From an uncultured Lachnospiraceae bacterium (lineage in GTDB: Bacteria > Bacillota > Clostridia > Lachnospirales > Lachnospiraceae): 13,748 nucleotides of DNA. The DNA is taken from the NCBI GenBank assembly GCA_910588845.1, contig CAJURU010000050.1, positions 1-13,748 on the forward strand, written 5' to 3'. The notes beneath the pieces are model-generated. The model was given only the letters and a program-made list of their open reading frames with translations, was not told the origin of the DNA and searched no databases. The translations under genes were made by a program, and so were the position numbers. Of this stretch, positions 5,745 to 13,748 are shown piece by piece; the stretch's first letter is position 1; every line of letters begins with the position of its first letter.

Positions 5745-7280
5745 CTATATATATTTCTTTACGATTTCCATAAACTTGTCATGGTGTTTGGCGGTAAACT
5801 GCTCGTAAGTCATATTCCTAGAAGCAATTTCATTCCCGAGCTCTGCCAAGAATTCGGGGATTTCCGATTCGAGCATGACGCCCAAATCTTCTCCGAAAGC
5901 TTCCTCACCTTCAATCTCGCAGCCGCTTTCAAATACGGCGAAGGCCGGTTTCGGGCCGTCCGGTGTCTGGCGTACGCCGCCGCGGAAGCCCAAAGGCGCG
6001 ATTTGATGCGCAGAACAGGAAGAGGGACAGCCGGAAATATGGATTTTAGGCAAGACGCCGTCCGGGAGGTTTTCTTTACGCACTCTCTCAACACAGGCAT
6101 GCAGCAGGCTTTGAGAATCTCTTGCGCCGACCTGGCAGATGGAGGCGCCGATGCAGGCGATAGACGACTCAAATGTGTTGTTTGCGCTGTCTGCTGTAAG
6201 TGAAAGGATCTTCTCAGCCTCAGAGGCGGTGAGGTTGATAATATACAAGCTTTCGTCCGGGGAGAGGCGTACCAGCACATCCTCCATAGACAGGATGGCG
6301 TCATATAGCTTGCGCCAGAACTCAGGCTTTGGACTGCCGCCGATGGGATGGTAGGAGACTGCATAGAGACCCGGCTGTTTCTGCGGAATAGCTCTTGGGT
6401 TATCTAAGGTTTTGCCATCTCCCTGTTTCGCTGACTCAGGAAGCGTTATGGATAAATCAAGATTTTCTTCTGCCAGGACTTTTGTAAGCTTGTCTCGATA
6501 GGCATTGATATATCCTTCTGTACCCAAGGTATCCTGCATAAAACGCGTGCGTGCTTTTCCACGGTTTTCGTAATTACCGTGTGCGGTAAAAGTATCGACC
6601 ATGGCTTTGATATAGTAGAGAATTTTATCAGGGGCTACATCGGAAGCCACCAGTGCCCCCATGCGTGGTTCGCGGCCAAGACCGCCGGCGCTGTAAACAT
6701 CGAAAGAGCCGTTCTCTTTGGCGGTAAAGCCCAAATCACGGAAGGTTGCGTGCGTGACATTCTCTTCACAGTTGGAAAAGCAGACTTTTAATTTGCGGGG
6801 CAGTTTAACCGTCTTGATAAAGCCGAGAAGATAATCGGCGGCTTCCTTTGCATATGGAAGAACGTCAAAGTATTCGCCCTGCTGAACGCCGGAGAGGGGG
6901 GAACACATTACATTGCGCGGGAAGTCGCCGCCGCCTCCCCGGGTGATAATTCCATAATCAAAAGATTCCTGTATAAGCGCGCAAACTTGCGCGGCAGATA
7001 GGTTGTGAAGCTGTAAGCTCTGGCAGGTTGTAATATGCGTGAGGGAAATGTCATATTTTTCTACGCTGTCTGCGATAAACTTTAAATCGTCTTTGGTAAT
7101 CTCACCGCCGCTCAGTCGCAGACGCAGCATACTTGCGGAGCCGCCTCTTTGGGCATAACTGCCGAAACCACCGGAAAACCCTTTATATTGTGCGACGTTT
7201 ATTTCTTTTTTGTAAAATTTGTCCGTTATTTCGTCAAATTCTTTTAAATCTTCACGAAATTCTTCTACGTGATTTCTCAT
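5745..7280 (-). CDS. Siroheme-dependent sulfite/nitrite reductase
   Basis: This 511-residue enzyme is of the siroheme plus [4Fe-4S] family that carries out six-electron reduction of sulfite to sulfide or nitrite to ammonium in the cytoplasm, usually with ferredoxin as donor. It has the duplicated ferredoxin-like half-domain layout. The N-terminal half carries LRLRLSGGEITKDDL and TTCQSLQLHNL, and a second half-domain begins near residue 300. The cluster/siroheme ligands are complete: C376-x5-C382 (CIGASIC) and C418-x3-C422 (SGCPSSC). The start is the minus-strand ATG at 7278-7280, with CAGGAGG 5-11 bases upstream. No flavoprotein subunit, cysteine-synthesis or siroheme gene is adjacent, so substrate cannot be assigned by context. 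The family mixes sulfite and nitrite reductases. It runs convergent to the EAL gene and divergent from the HAD gene. Confidence 0.88.
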   Translation of the reverse strand: MRNHVEEFREDLKEFDEITDKFYKKEINVAQYKGFSGGFGSYAQRGGSASMLRLRLSGGEITKDDLKFIADSVEKYDISLTHITTCQSLQLHNLSAAQVCALIQESFDYGIITRGGGGDFPRNVMCSPLSGVQQGEYFDVLPYAKEAADYLLGFIKTVKLPRKLKVCFSNCEENVTHATFRDLGFTAKENGSFDVYSAGGLGREPRMGALVASDVAPDKILYYIKAMVDTFTAHGNYENRGKARTRFMQDTLGTEGYINAYRDKLTKVLAEENLDLSITLPESAKQGDGKTLDNPRAIPQKQPGLYAVSYHPIGGSPKPEFWRKLYDAILSMEDVLVRLSPDESLYIINLTASEAEKILSLTADSANNTFESSIACIGASICQVGARDSQSLLHACVERVRKENLPDGVLPKIHISGCPSSCSAHQIAPLGFRGGVRQTPDGPKPAFAVFESGCEIEGEEAFGEDLGVMLESEIPEFLAELGNEIASRNMTYEQFTAKHHDKFMEIVKKYI

Positions 7281-7364
7281 GATAACCTCCTGATAAACTG
7301 CTTGTGGGTATTTTCATTCAGTCTATAAGATACCCTCAATTGCCATAAATTATTTATTAATTGT

Positions 7365-7406
7365 CTGCCATTGTTATTTCGGCAGTTTTTGTTATTGCAA
7401 ATTATA
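7365..7406 (-). promoter_or_regulatory. Probable promoter and operator of the siroheme reductase
   Basis: On the minus strand a perfect TATAAT -10 (plus-strand ATTATA, 7401-7406) lies about 120 bases before the reductase start. The -35 (TTCCAT at 17 bases) is weak, which suggests an activator. Just downstream is an inverted repeat CTGCC-N11-GGCAG (7365-7369, 7381-7385), and TTGTTATT occurs twice (7371-7378 and 7389-7396), 18 bases apart. These are candidate regulator sites. No known factor can be assigned. Confidence 0.4.
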
Positions 7407-7526
7407 CTATATTTTACTTTTGAATGGAAGGAAAATTATGGGTCTTGTTACTGAAATTTGCTTCAGGACAACGTGAGTGGAACTTATAAACCCTAGGATA
7501 ATTGTGTGGAAGTTAGAGGAAAAGTG

Positions 7527-7535
7527 TGGTACAAT
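7527..7535 (+). promoter_or_regulatory. Extended -10 promoter for the HAD gene
   Basis: TGG followed by TACAAT (-10 at 7530-7535) forms an extended -10 element 60 bases before the ATG at 7595. No convincing -35 lies 16-18 bases upstream, which an extended -10 can tolerate. Together with the reductase promoter it makes the 7281-7594 gap a divergent promoter region. No gene is seen in that gap. Confidence 0.4.
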
Positions 7536-7594
7536 GGGAAAGCATTTCGGCAAATGTCCGGGTTTATTACATAGAAAAATGGAGATGAGATAAT

Positions 7595-8386
7595 ATGAAA
7601 AAAGCATTGTTTTTCGATATCGACGGTACGATTTGGGATGACAGCCATTGCATTCCAGACAGCACGAGGGAAGCGTTTCGGCGAATGAAAGAGCAGGGGC
7701 ATTACCTGTTTATCAGCAGCGGCAGAACCAGGGTGTTTATCCCGGACCAGGAACTGATGCCGCTTGGATTTGACGGCATACTGGCAGGCTGCGGCACATA
7801 TGGGGAGTTTCATGGGGAAGTGAAATTTTATCATCAGATTCCGCAGGAGGAAATCTGCCGTGTCAATGATTTCTTGCGGAGCGTGAATGCTGCTTATATC
7901 CTGGAGGGCAGGTATTTCTTGTATTTGGACGAAGAACGATTTCCCGAAGAGTCGGTTTTTCCTCAGAAATTGAGAAAGAGTATGGGTGAGAAACTTGTGC
8001 GTGTTACCGGAAATGAACAGAAGCTTGAAGTCAGCAAGTTTTGCGCCAATTATCTGCAAGAGAAAGAAAAACAGAAGGAGTTAGAGCGCGTCTTGGCGCC
8101 TGATTACACGGTGATTCACCGGGGAGGGGATTTTATGGAGATTGTGCCCAAGGGCTTTAACAAGGCTACCGGTATACAGGAAATTTGCAGGCTGCTGGGC
8201 ATTGCCCATGAAGATACTTATTCTTTCGGTGACAGCACCAATGATCTCGATATGCTCGCGTATACGGCGCATTCCGTTGCCATGGGTGATGGGATGCAGG
8301 AGGCAAAGGACGCTGCGGAGTATGTGACTTCGCCGCTTAGGGAAGACGGCATATTAAAAGCATGTGAACATTATGGACTGGTATAA
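7595..8386 (+). CDS. Cof-type HAD-IIB family phosphatase
   Basis: This 263-residue cytoplasmic hydrolase, of typical length for the Cof/YbiV group, removes phosphate from sugar phosphates or similar small metabolites using an aspartyl-phosphate intermediate. Motif I is DIDGT with nucleophile D8 and acid/base D10. Motif II is ISSGR with S42. Motif III Lys is most likely K190 in PKGFNKATG. Motif IV is FGDSTND with D213 and D217 for magnesium. The cap domain (about 85-185) is the C2B type. Start: ATG at 7595 with GGAG at 7581-7584. The true substrate cannot be read from sequence, and the neighbouring genes give no clue. It has its own promoter and is probably monocistronic. Confidence 0.9.
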   Translation: MKKALFFDIDGTIWDDSHCIPDSTREAFRRMKEQGHYLFISSGRTRVFIPDQELMPLGFDGILAGCGTYGEFHGEVKFYHQIPQEEICRVNDFLRSVNAAYILEGRYFLYLDEERFPEESVFPQKLRKSMGEKLVRVTGNEQKLEVSKFCANYLQEKEKQKELERVLAPDYTVIHRGGDFMEIVPKGFNKATGIQEICRLLGIAHEDTYSFGDSTNDLDMLAYTAHSVAMGDGMQEAKDAAEYVTSPLREDGILKACEHYGLV

Positions 8387-8391
8387 TTCTG

Positions 8392-8412
8392 CAATGCATT
8401 TTCGCTGCATTG
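8392..8412 (+). repeat. Perfect 7-bp inverted repeat after the HAD gene
   Basis: CAATGCA (8392-8398) and TGCATTG (8406-8412) flank a 7-base loop, starting 6 bases after the HAD stop. It could fold in RNA, but no U-run follows, so it is a weak terminator at best. It may instead be an operator or 3'-end stabiliser. Confidence 0.4.
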
Positions 8413-8466
8413 GTGAGAACGGCTGAATAGTTTATAGAAATTTTAGAATGTTTAAGATTTGCATTA

Positions 8467-8495
8467 TTGACAAATACTGGTAAAAAGAATAGCAT
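8467..8495 (+). promoter_or_regulatory. Promoter of the ABC exporter operon
   Basis: A consensus TTGACA -35 (8467-8472), an exact 17-base spacer and TAGCAT (8490-8495, 4 of 6 to consensus) lie 31 bases before the ATG at 8527. The short leader leaves room for repressor binding at the promoter. No adjacent regulator gene is present. Confidence 0.6.
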
Positions 8496-8526
8496 GAACG
8501 GAAAACGATAGAAGAGGGATGAATGC

Positions 8527-10683
8527 ATGGGAAAGATAATGAAATATTTGGGCGAGCACAAAGCGGCGGTATTTATTATTTTTGTGCTGTTAGTTGTGCA
8601 GGCGTACTGTGATTTGTCGCTTCCCCAATATATGTCCGATATCGTGGATATCGGCATTCAGCAGAGTGGAATTGAATATGCCGTGCCGGAGGAAATGCGG
8701 GCGGAAACGTTTGAAGGGCTTGGCTTGTTTTTGCCCAAAGAGGATGAGGCTAAACTGCGGGATTCCTATGAGAAGGCAGATAATGGGAATTATAAGTTAA
8801 AAGCGCTGGATGAAGAAGAGATGAAGGAAATGGAGGCGCTTCTTGGTATGCCCATGATGGCTATGTCTTCCATGACAGAAGAGACTGGAATGGAAATCAA
8901 TGATCTCAAAGCCATGATAGAGAGCGGGCAGATGACGAAGGAGCAGATTTTGCAGGCACAGCAGGCGGCAAAAGAGAATATGGGCGATATGAGCGAATCC
9001 ATTGTTTCCCAGCGTGCCCGGCTTATGGTACGTGAAGAATATGAAGCTTTGGGCTATCATATGGTAGATTATCAGAACCGCTATATGCTGCGCACCGGTG
9101 GGAAAATGCTTGCGGTCTCTATTATCATGATGCTTGCCGCCATTGTGGTAGGTTTTTTTGCTTCGCGTACGTCTGCGAAGATTGGCATGTCGCTCAGAGG
9201 CAGGGTGTTTCAGAAAGTAGTACGGTTTTCAAATAGTGAGATTGAGACGTTTTCTACGGCTTCCCTGATCACCAGGAGCACAAATGATATCCAGCAGGTG
9301 CAGATGGTGGCGGTACTCTTGCTGCGTATGATTTTATATGCGCCCATTATCGGTATCGGCGGCGTGTTGAAAGTTACGAACACGAAGACGGGGATGGGCT
9401 GGATTATCGGCATCGCTGTGGGCAGTATTATGCTTTTGGTGGGAGTGCTGATGTCAGTCACTATGCCAAAGTTTAAGAAAATGCAGACCTTGGTGGACCG
9501 TTTGAACCTTGTTTCGAGGGAGATTTTGACCGGTGTGCCGGTTATCCGCGCATTTTCAAGGGAGAAATTTGAGGAGAAAAGATTTGCGGGCGCGAATGAA
9601 GATTTGATGCGTACACAGCTTTTTACCAGCCGGGTAATGTCCATGATGATGCCGGCAATGATGCTGATTATGAACTGTATTACGGTGATGATTGTCTGGT
9701 TTGGCGCCAAGGGCGTGGATTTGGGGAATCTCCAGGTCGGAGATATGATGGCGTTTATTACTTATACGATGCAGATTGTAATGGCATTTTTGATGATTAC
9801 GATGGTCTCTGTCATGCTGCCGCGTGCCGGTGTTGCTGCCGACCGTATTGAGGAAGTAATTCGCACGCAAGAGACGATCTTAGATCCCGAGAAGCCGGAA
9901 GACGACAGCAGGAAGCAGTGGCGCGGGGAGGTGGCATTTGAGGATGTCTCCTTCCGTTATCCAGGCGCAGATGAAGATGCAATTTGCCATATTTCTTTCC
10001 AGGCGAAGCCGGGGCAGACGACAGCTATCATTGGAAGTACCGGCTGTGGGAAGTCCACCGTATTGAATCTGATTCCAAGGTTTTATGATGTGACGTCGGG
10101 GCGGGTTACCATGGACGGCGTGGATATCCGTCAGATGAGCCAAAGAAAGCTGCGCAGCCTTATCGGTTATGTGCCGCAAAAGGGAGTGTTGTTTTCTGGA
10201 ACGATTGCGTCTAATATCGGGTTTGCGGGTCATGTATCGAAAGCGCAGATACAGGAGGCGGCCGGCATTGCACAAGCGCAGGAATTTATATTGGCGAAAG
10301 AGGAGCAGTATGACAGCGCAATCGCCCAGGGAGGTACGAATGTCTCCGGCGGCCAGAAACAGAGGCTTTCCATCGCCAGGGCGATTGCCAAAAATCCCAA
10401 AGTATATCTGTTTGACGACAGTTTTTCCGCGCTGGATTATAAGACGGACGTGGCGCTGCGCAAGGCCTTGGGAGAGAAGACGAAAGAGGCGTCTGTTATT
10501 ATTGTTGCGCAGCGGATTAGCACAATTCTGCATGCGGATCAGATTATTGTTCTTGAGGAAGGTGCGGTTGCAGGCATAGGGACGCATAGGGAACTGATGG
10601 AGAAGTGTGAGACGTATCAGGAAATTGCGAAATCCCAGCTTTCCGAGGAGGAGCTTGTGAGTCAAGGAGGTGCAGGCCAATGA
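8527..10683 (+). CDS. Heterodimeric ABC exporter, subunit with degenerate ATPase site
   Basis: This 718-residue fusion of an exporter membrane domain and an ATPase domain is the first half of a BmrCD/LmrCD/TM287-288-type transporter, probably exporting drugs, lipids or peptides. Membrane segment 1 lies at about 13-27 and segment 2 at about 194-213. The roughly 160 residues between them form an unusually large, charged, Met-rich extracellular insertion. The ATPase domain has Walker A GSTGCGKST (503-511), a canonical signature VSGGQKQ (606-612), Walker B YLFDD with D631 in place of the catalytic Glu, and AQR with Q662 in place of the switch His. Those two changes are the known mark of the non-catalytic site in heterodimers. 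Start: ATG at 8527 with AGAGGG at 8513-8518. Its stop overlaps the next start (ATGA). The substrate is unknown. Confidence 0.92.
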   Translation: MGKIMKYLGEHKAAVFIIFVLLVVQAYCDLSLPQYMSDIVDIGIQQSGIEYAVPEEMRAETFEGLGLFLPKEDEAKLRDSYEKADNGNYKLKALDEEEMKEMEALLGMPMMAMSSMTEETGMEINDLKAMIESGQMTKEQILQAQQAAKENMGDMSESIVSQRARLMVREEYEALGYHMVDYQNRYMLRTGGKMLAVSIIMMLAAIVVGFFASRTSAKIGMSLRGRVFQKVVRFSNSEIETFSTASLITRSTNDIQQVQMVAVLLLRMILYAPIIGIGGVLKVTNTKTGMGWIIGIAVGSIMLLVGVLMSVTMPKFKKMQTLVDRLNLVSREILTGVPVIRAFSREKFEEKRFAGANEDLMRTQLFTSRVMSMMMPAMMLIMNCITVMIVWFGAKGVDLGNLQVGDMMAFITYTMQIVMAFLMITMVSVMLPRAGVAADRIEEVIRTQETILDPEKPEDDSRKQWRGEVAFEDVSFRYPGADEDAICHISFQAKPGQTTAIIGSTGCGKSTVLNLIPRFYDVTSGRVTMDGVDIRQMSQRKLRSLIGYVPQKGVLFSGTIASNIGFAGHVSKAQIQEAAGIAQAQEFILAKEEQYDSAIAQGGTNVSGGQKQRLSIARAIAKNPKVYLFDDSFSALDYKTDVALRKALGEKTKEASVIIVAQRISTILHADQIIVLEEGAVAGIGTHRELMEKCETYQEIAKSQLSEEELVSQGGAGQ

Positions 10684-12521
10684 GTGAACAGAAAAGACCA
10701 AGAAGAATGGGGCACGGTCCCGGACACGGTCCGGGAGGGATGATGCCGGGAGAGAAAGCGAAGAATTTTCGGGGAACAGCGAAAAAACTTTTGCAATATA
10801 TGGGGCGTTATAAGATTGGCGTTTTTGCAGTACTTATTTTTGCGATAGCCTCCACTGTATTTGGCATTACCGGGCCTAAAATTTTGGGCAATGCGACGAC
10901 AGAGCTTTTCAACGGATTGGTGGAGAAGGTGACAGGCACGGGAGAAATCAATTTTGGCAGAATCGGGGAGATTTTGCTGTTTCTGCTTGCTATTTATTTG
11001 TTCAGTGCACTCTGTTCTTTTATCCAGAGTTATATCATGACCGGAATCACGCAGAAGATTTGTTTCCGTTTCCGCGAGGATATTTCCCAAAAGATTAACC
11101 GGATGCCTATGAAATATTTTGAGTCGCGGACTGTGGGAGAGGTGCTTTCCAGAATTACCAATGATGTGGATACTTTGGGGCAGGGGCTGAATCAGAGTGT
11201 TACACAGCTTATAACATCTGTAACGATGTTAATTGGGATTCTTGTGATGATGCTCAGTATTAGTCCAGTCATGACTTTGATTGCCCTTGTGATTTTGCCG
11301 GTTTCCGGTATTTTGATTGCGGTTGTAGTGAAATTTTCACAGAAATACTTTGTGGCGCAGCAAGAGTACCTGGGCAAGATCAATGGACAGGTGGAGGAGG
11401 TCTACAGCGGACATAATATTGTAAAAGCCTTCAATAAAGAAGACGATATGCTCAAAGAGTTTCATGAGACGAATGACGTTTTGTATCAGTCGGCATGGAA
11501 GTCGCAGTTTTTATCCGGCATGATGCAGCCGATTATGAATTTCGTAGGAAATCTCGGCTATGTGGCCGTGGCGGTTGTGGGCGGCATACTTGCCATTCAG
11601 GGCACGATTGAGGTGGGGGAGATTCAGTCTTTTATTCAGTATGTACGCCAATTTACCCAGCCAATCGCTCAGGTGGCGCAAGTTTCCAATATGTTGCAGG
11701 CAACGGCGGCAGCTGCGGAGCGTGTTTTTGAATTTTTAGAAGAGGAAGAAGAGGCGCCGGTTGAACATCCCGTCGAGGCGGCAAAAATGCAGGGCAAGGT
11801 ATCTTTTGCCCATGTACAGTTTGGATATGACAAAGAGAAAGTGATTATTCATGACTTTAACTGCGAAGTAGAACCTGGGCAGATGGTGGCGATTGTCGGG
11901 CCTACAGGTGCAGGCAAGACAACGATGGTAAAGCTTTTGATGCGTTTTTACGATGTGATGGGCGGAAGTATACGTGTGGACGGTAGGGACATCAGAGAAT
12001 TTGAGCGCAGCAGCCTCAGGGAGAACTTTGGCATGGTGTTACAGGACACCTGGCTGTTTAAGGGCACCATCATGGAGAATATACGTTACGGCAGGCTGGA
12101 CGCTACGGATGAGGAGGTTATTGCCGCAGCAAAGGCGGCGCACGCGCACCGTTTTATTTCCACATTGCCCGGCGGTTATCAGATGGAATTAAATGAGGAT
12201 GCAAGCAACGTCTCTCAGGGACAGAAGCAGCTATTGACGATTGCCCGGGCAATCCTTGCCGACAATCCTATTCTGATCTTGGACGAGGCGACTTCCTCTG
12301 TGGATACTAGGACGGAGGAACGGATTCAGAAGGCAATGAATAACCTTATGAAAGGGAGAACGAGCTTTGTGATTGCTCATCGTCTTTCTACAATTAAAGA
12401 TGCAGATTTGATTCTGGTCATGAAAGACGGAGATATTATCGAGCAGGGAAATCACAAAGAACTGCTGGAAAAGGGCGGATTCTATGCAGAATTATATAAT
12501 TCACAGTTTGATGCGGCATAA
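10680..12521 (+). CDS. Heterodimeric ABC exporter, catalytically competent subunit
   Basis: This 613-residue partner of the preceding gene has six predicted membrane segments (about 45-330) and an ATPase domain. It has Walker A GPTGAGKTT (407-415), Walker B ILILDEA with catalytic E536, and switch H567 (AHR), so it carries the working ATP site. That site is completed by the first subunit's SGGQ signature. Its own signature is altered to VSQGQKQ (511-517), as expected for the half that faces the degenerate site. The N-terminus has a short basic, Gly/His/Pro stretch, GHGPGHGPGG, before the membrane domain. Start: ATG at 10680, with AAGGAGG at 10664-10670 inside the previous gene. The four-base overlap implies coupled translation and equal amounts. 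No clear terminator follows at 12522-12570. Confidence 0.93.
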   Translation: MSEQKRPRRMGHGPGHGPGGMMPGEKAKNFRGTAKKLLQYMGRYKIGVFAVLIFAIASTVFGITGPKILGNATTELFNGLVEKVTGTGEINFGRIGEILLFLLAIYLFSALCSFIQSYIMTGITQKICFRFREDISQKINRMPMKYFESRTVGEVLSRITNDVDTLGQGLNQSVTQLITSVTMLIGILVMMLSISPVMTLIALVILPVSGILIAVVVKFSQKYFVAQQEYLGKINGQVEEVYSGHNIVKAFNKEDDMLKEFHETNDVLYQSAWKSQFLSGMMQPIMNFVGNLGYVAVAVVGGILAIQGTIEVGEIQSFIQYVRQFTQPIAQVAQVSNMLQATAAAAERVFEFLEEEEEAPVEHPVEAAKMQGKVSFAHVQFGYDKEKVIIHDFNCEVEPGQMVAIVGPTGAGKTTMVKLLMRFYDVMGGSIRVDGRDIREFERSSLRENFGMVLQDTWLFKGTIMENIRYGRLDATDEEVIAAAKAAHAHRFISTLPGGYQMELNEDASNVSQGQKQLLTIARAILADNPILILDEATSSVDTRTEERIQKAMNNLMKGRTSFVIAHRLSTIKDADLILVMKDGDIIEQGNHKELLEKGGFYAELYNSQFDAA

Positions 12522-12572
12522 ACATTCCGATGTGACAATCGCGTAAATATGGAAGAATTTGTTTTAACATTG

Positions 12573-12606
12573 TAGACAAAGAGCAAAATTGTTGATAACA
12601 TACAAT
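12573..12606 (+). promoter_or_regulatory. Candidate promoter with overlapping dyad for the kinase gene
   Basis: TAGACA (12573-12578), 17 bases and TAACAT (12596-12601) form a plausible sigma-A promoter. An inverted repeat ATTGT-N9-ACAAT (12588-12592, 12602-12606) straddles the -10 and could be a regulator site. It lies 31 bases before the ATG at 12637. Confidence 0.4.
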
Positions 12607-12636
12607 GAGATAATCTTTGTGGGGTGATGTCGGGTT

Positions 12637-13748
12637 ATGAGTACCGTGTTTTTTGGTCTGGGAATATTTGCAATTTTCATGATAGCAATTGCATTACTGC
12701 TTCTGCTCAAGGAGGATGGCTCAAGTGAGCAGAAGCTGATGCAGTACTTTCTGGTAGGCTCGCTGATACAGAACGCCGGGTATCTGTTAGAGTTGACGGC
12801 ATCTGGGATGGAGGCGGCTCTTGTAGCTGTCAAGGTGCAGTATCTGGGCTCTCTTGCGGTTCCAATCTGTTATTGTTATTTTATGTTTAGTTACTGCTAT
12901 AAGAAAAAGCCGGTAATTATTTTAAATTTGTTAAAGATAGTTGATGTATTTATTTTGGGGCTTGTGTTTACCTGTGATATACATAACCTTTATTACCGTC
13001 AGATAAGGTGGATGATAGCGAAAGACGGACATGGCTATTTGAACCTGGATTACGGATGGGGATATTGGGTGTTTCTGCTGTGCGGCCTGGGTGTGCCCTA
13101 TGCTCTTTCGATATATGTTCTGATCCGCGCCTGTGTGAAGCATCCTGAGTATGCAGCGGAACGTAAATACAGGCTGATTCTTGTACTCTCTTTTCTGCCG
13201 GTGGTAGCGCTTGGTTCTTACAGTTTGAAGATGACTTACATATATGATCCGACGCCGTTTACACTGGGGATCATTTTATCAGTTGTGGTGATTCTTATTT
13301 GGAGCAGAAAAGTCTATGATTTCAGCGGTCTGGCCGCGGGTATTTTACTTAACAGCATGAGTGACGGCGTGATTGCACTGGATGAGCAGAGGAGGATTGT
13401 CAGCTATAATCCCGCCGCTGCACATATTTTTTCTGATTTGGGCGGCCGCATGATAGGGAAAGACATTGAAGAGCTAAATGGATTTCCCCATAATATGCTG
13501 GGCGGGGATGTGAGGCAGGAATTCTGCTTGAATAGCTCTTTTTATCAGGGGCATGTGGAACAGATTCCAGACAGGTTTGGCAGGAATAAGGGTTATGTTG
13601 TCCTGATTTTGGATGTGACAGAGACAAGGAATTATATAGATGAAATAAAACGCGTGCGGGAGCAGGCGGAGCAGGCAAATATTGCGAAAAGTGCGTTTCT
13701 TGCCAATATGTCCCATGAAATCAGAACGCCAATGAATGCGATTGTGGG
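12637..13748 (+). CDS. 7TM-PAS sensor histidine kinase, cut by the window edge
   Basis: The reading frame is open from the ATG at 12637 to the right edge (370 codons) with no stop, so the gene continues outside. The N-terminus (about residues 4-228) has seven hydrophobic segments in the pattern of the histidine kinase N-terminal 7TM domain. A PAS domain (about 240-335) begins LLNSMSDGVIALDEQRRIVSYN. A coiled-coil linker leads to the HisKA H-box FLANMSHEIRTPMNAIVG with phospho-acceptor H360. The ATPase domain and any receiver domain lie beyond the window. The H-box style with long upstream sensing is frequent in hybrid kinases, so a fused receiver is possible. Start: GGGGTGA at 12620-12626 precedes the ATG by 10 bases. 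Signal and partner regulator are unknown. It is likely a separate unit from the ABC operon. Confidence 0.88.
   Translation, partial: MSTVFFGLGIFAIFMIAIALLLLLKEDGSSEQKLMQYFLVGSLIQNAGYLLELTASGMEAALVAVKVQYLGSLAVPICYCYFMFSYCYKKKPVIILNLLKIVDVFILGLVFTCDIHNLYYRQIRWMIAKDGHGYLNLDYGWGYWVFLLCGLGVPYALSIYVLIRACVKHPEYAAERKYRLILVLSFLPVVALGSYSLKMTYIYDPTPFTLGIILSVVVILIWSRKVYDFSGLAAGILLNSMSDGVIALDEQRRIVSYNPAAAHIFSDLGGRMIGKDIEELNGFPHNMLGGDVRQEFCLNSSFYQGHVEQIPDRFGRNKGYVVLILDVTETRNYIDEIKRVREQAEQANIAKSAFLANMSHEIRTPMNAIV

Noticed and set aside
5622..6203. 193-codon plus-strand open frame
   Set aside because: It lies opposite the siroheme reductase, which has full family motifs and a ribosome site. The plus frame has no recognisable motif and no good start.
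9880..10701. 273-codon minus-strand open frame
   Set aside because: It is antisense to the ATPase domain of the first ABC subunit, whose Walker and signature motifs are clear.

Overview
The window looks like the chromosome of an anaerobic gut-type Clostridia, most probably Lachnospiraceae. This is inferred from strong AGGAGG-type ribosome binding sites, mixed mid-range GC, an RsgI-like anti-sigma factor of a type common in that family, a stand-alone siroheme reductase, a heterodimeric ABC exporter and a 7TM sensor kinase. No RNA genes, insertion sequences, CRISPR arrays or phage genes were seen. Genus cannot be fixed from the sequence alone.

Layout. Positions 1-60 hold the probable tail of an upstream gene (gltB is expected by context) and a GC-rich hairpin. 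gltD, the small subunit of glutamate synthase, follows (108-1598). Next is a compact three-gene unit (1701-3643): a small secreted protein built of four 18-residue Cys/His repeats with a poly-His end, an ECF sigma factor, and a membrane-bound RsgI-like anti-sigma factor that also has a His-rich extracellular tail. A PAS-GGDEF-EAL c-di-GMP protein (3801-5489) has its own promoter. It converges on a minus-strand sulfite/nitrite reductase (5745-7280), and a long imperfect hairpin lies between the two. Divergent from the reductase is a Cof-type HAD phosphatase (7595-8386). A two-gene heterodimeric ABC exporter operon (8527-12521) follows. The right edge cuts a 7TM-PAS histidine kinase (from 12637).

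How the genes work together. The tightly linked sets are the sigma/anti-sigma/secreted-protein unit and the ABC pair, which overlap by ATGA and have complementary ATPase motifs: a degenerate site on the first subunit and a consensus site completed by the second. The other genes appear to be separate transcription units.

The best candidate for an undescribed system is the 1701-3643 unit. It encodes an ECF sigma factor, an anti-sigma factor with the juxtamembrane domain known from RsgI, and an exported protein that, like the anti-sigma tail, is loaded with Cys and His. The inference is an envelope signalling switch whose input is a metal or redox state, or the state of the secreted repeat protein itself. 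No function is proven by sequence.
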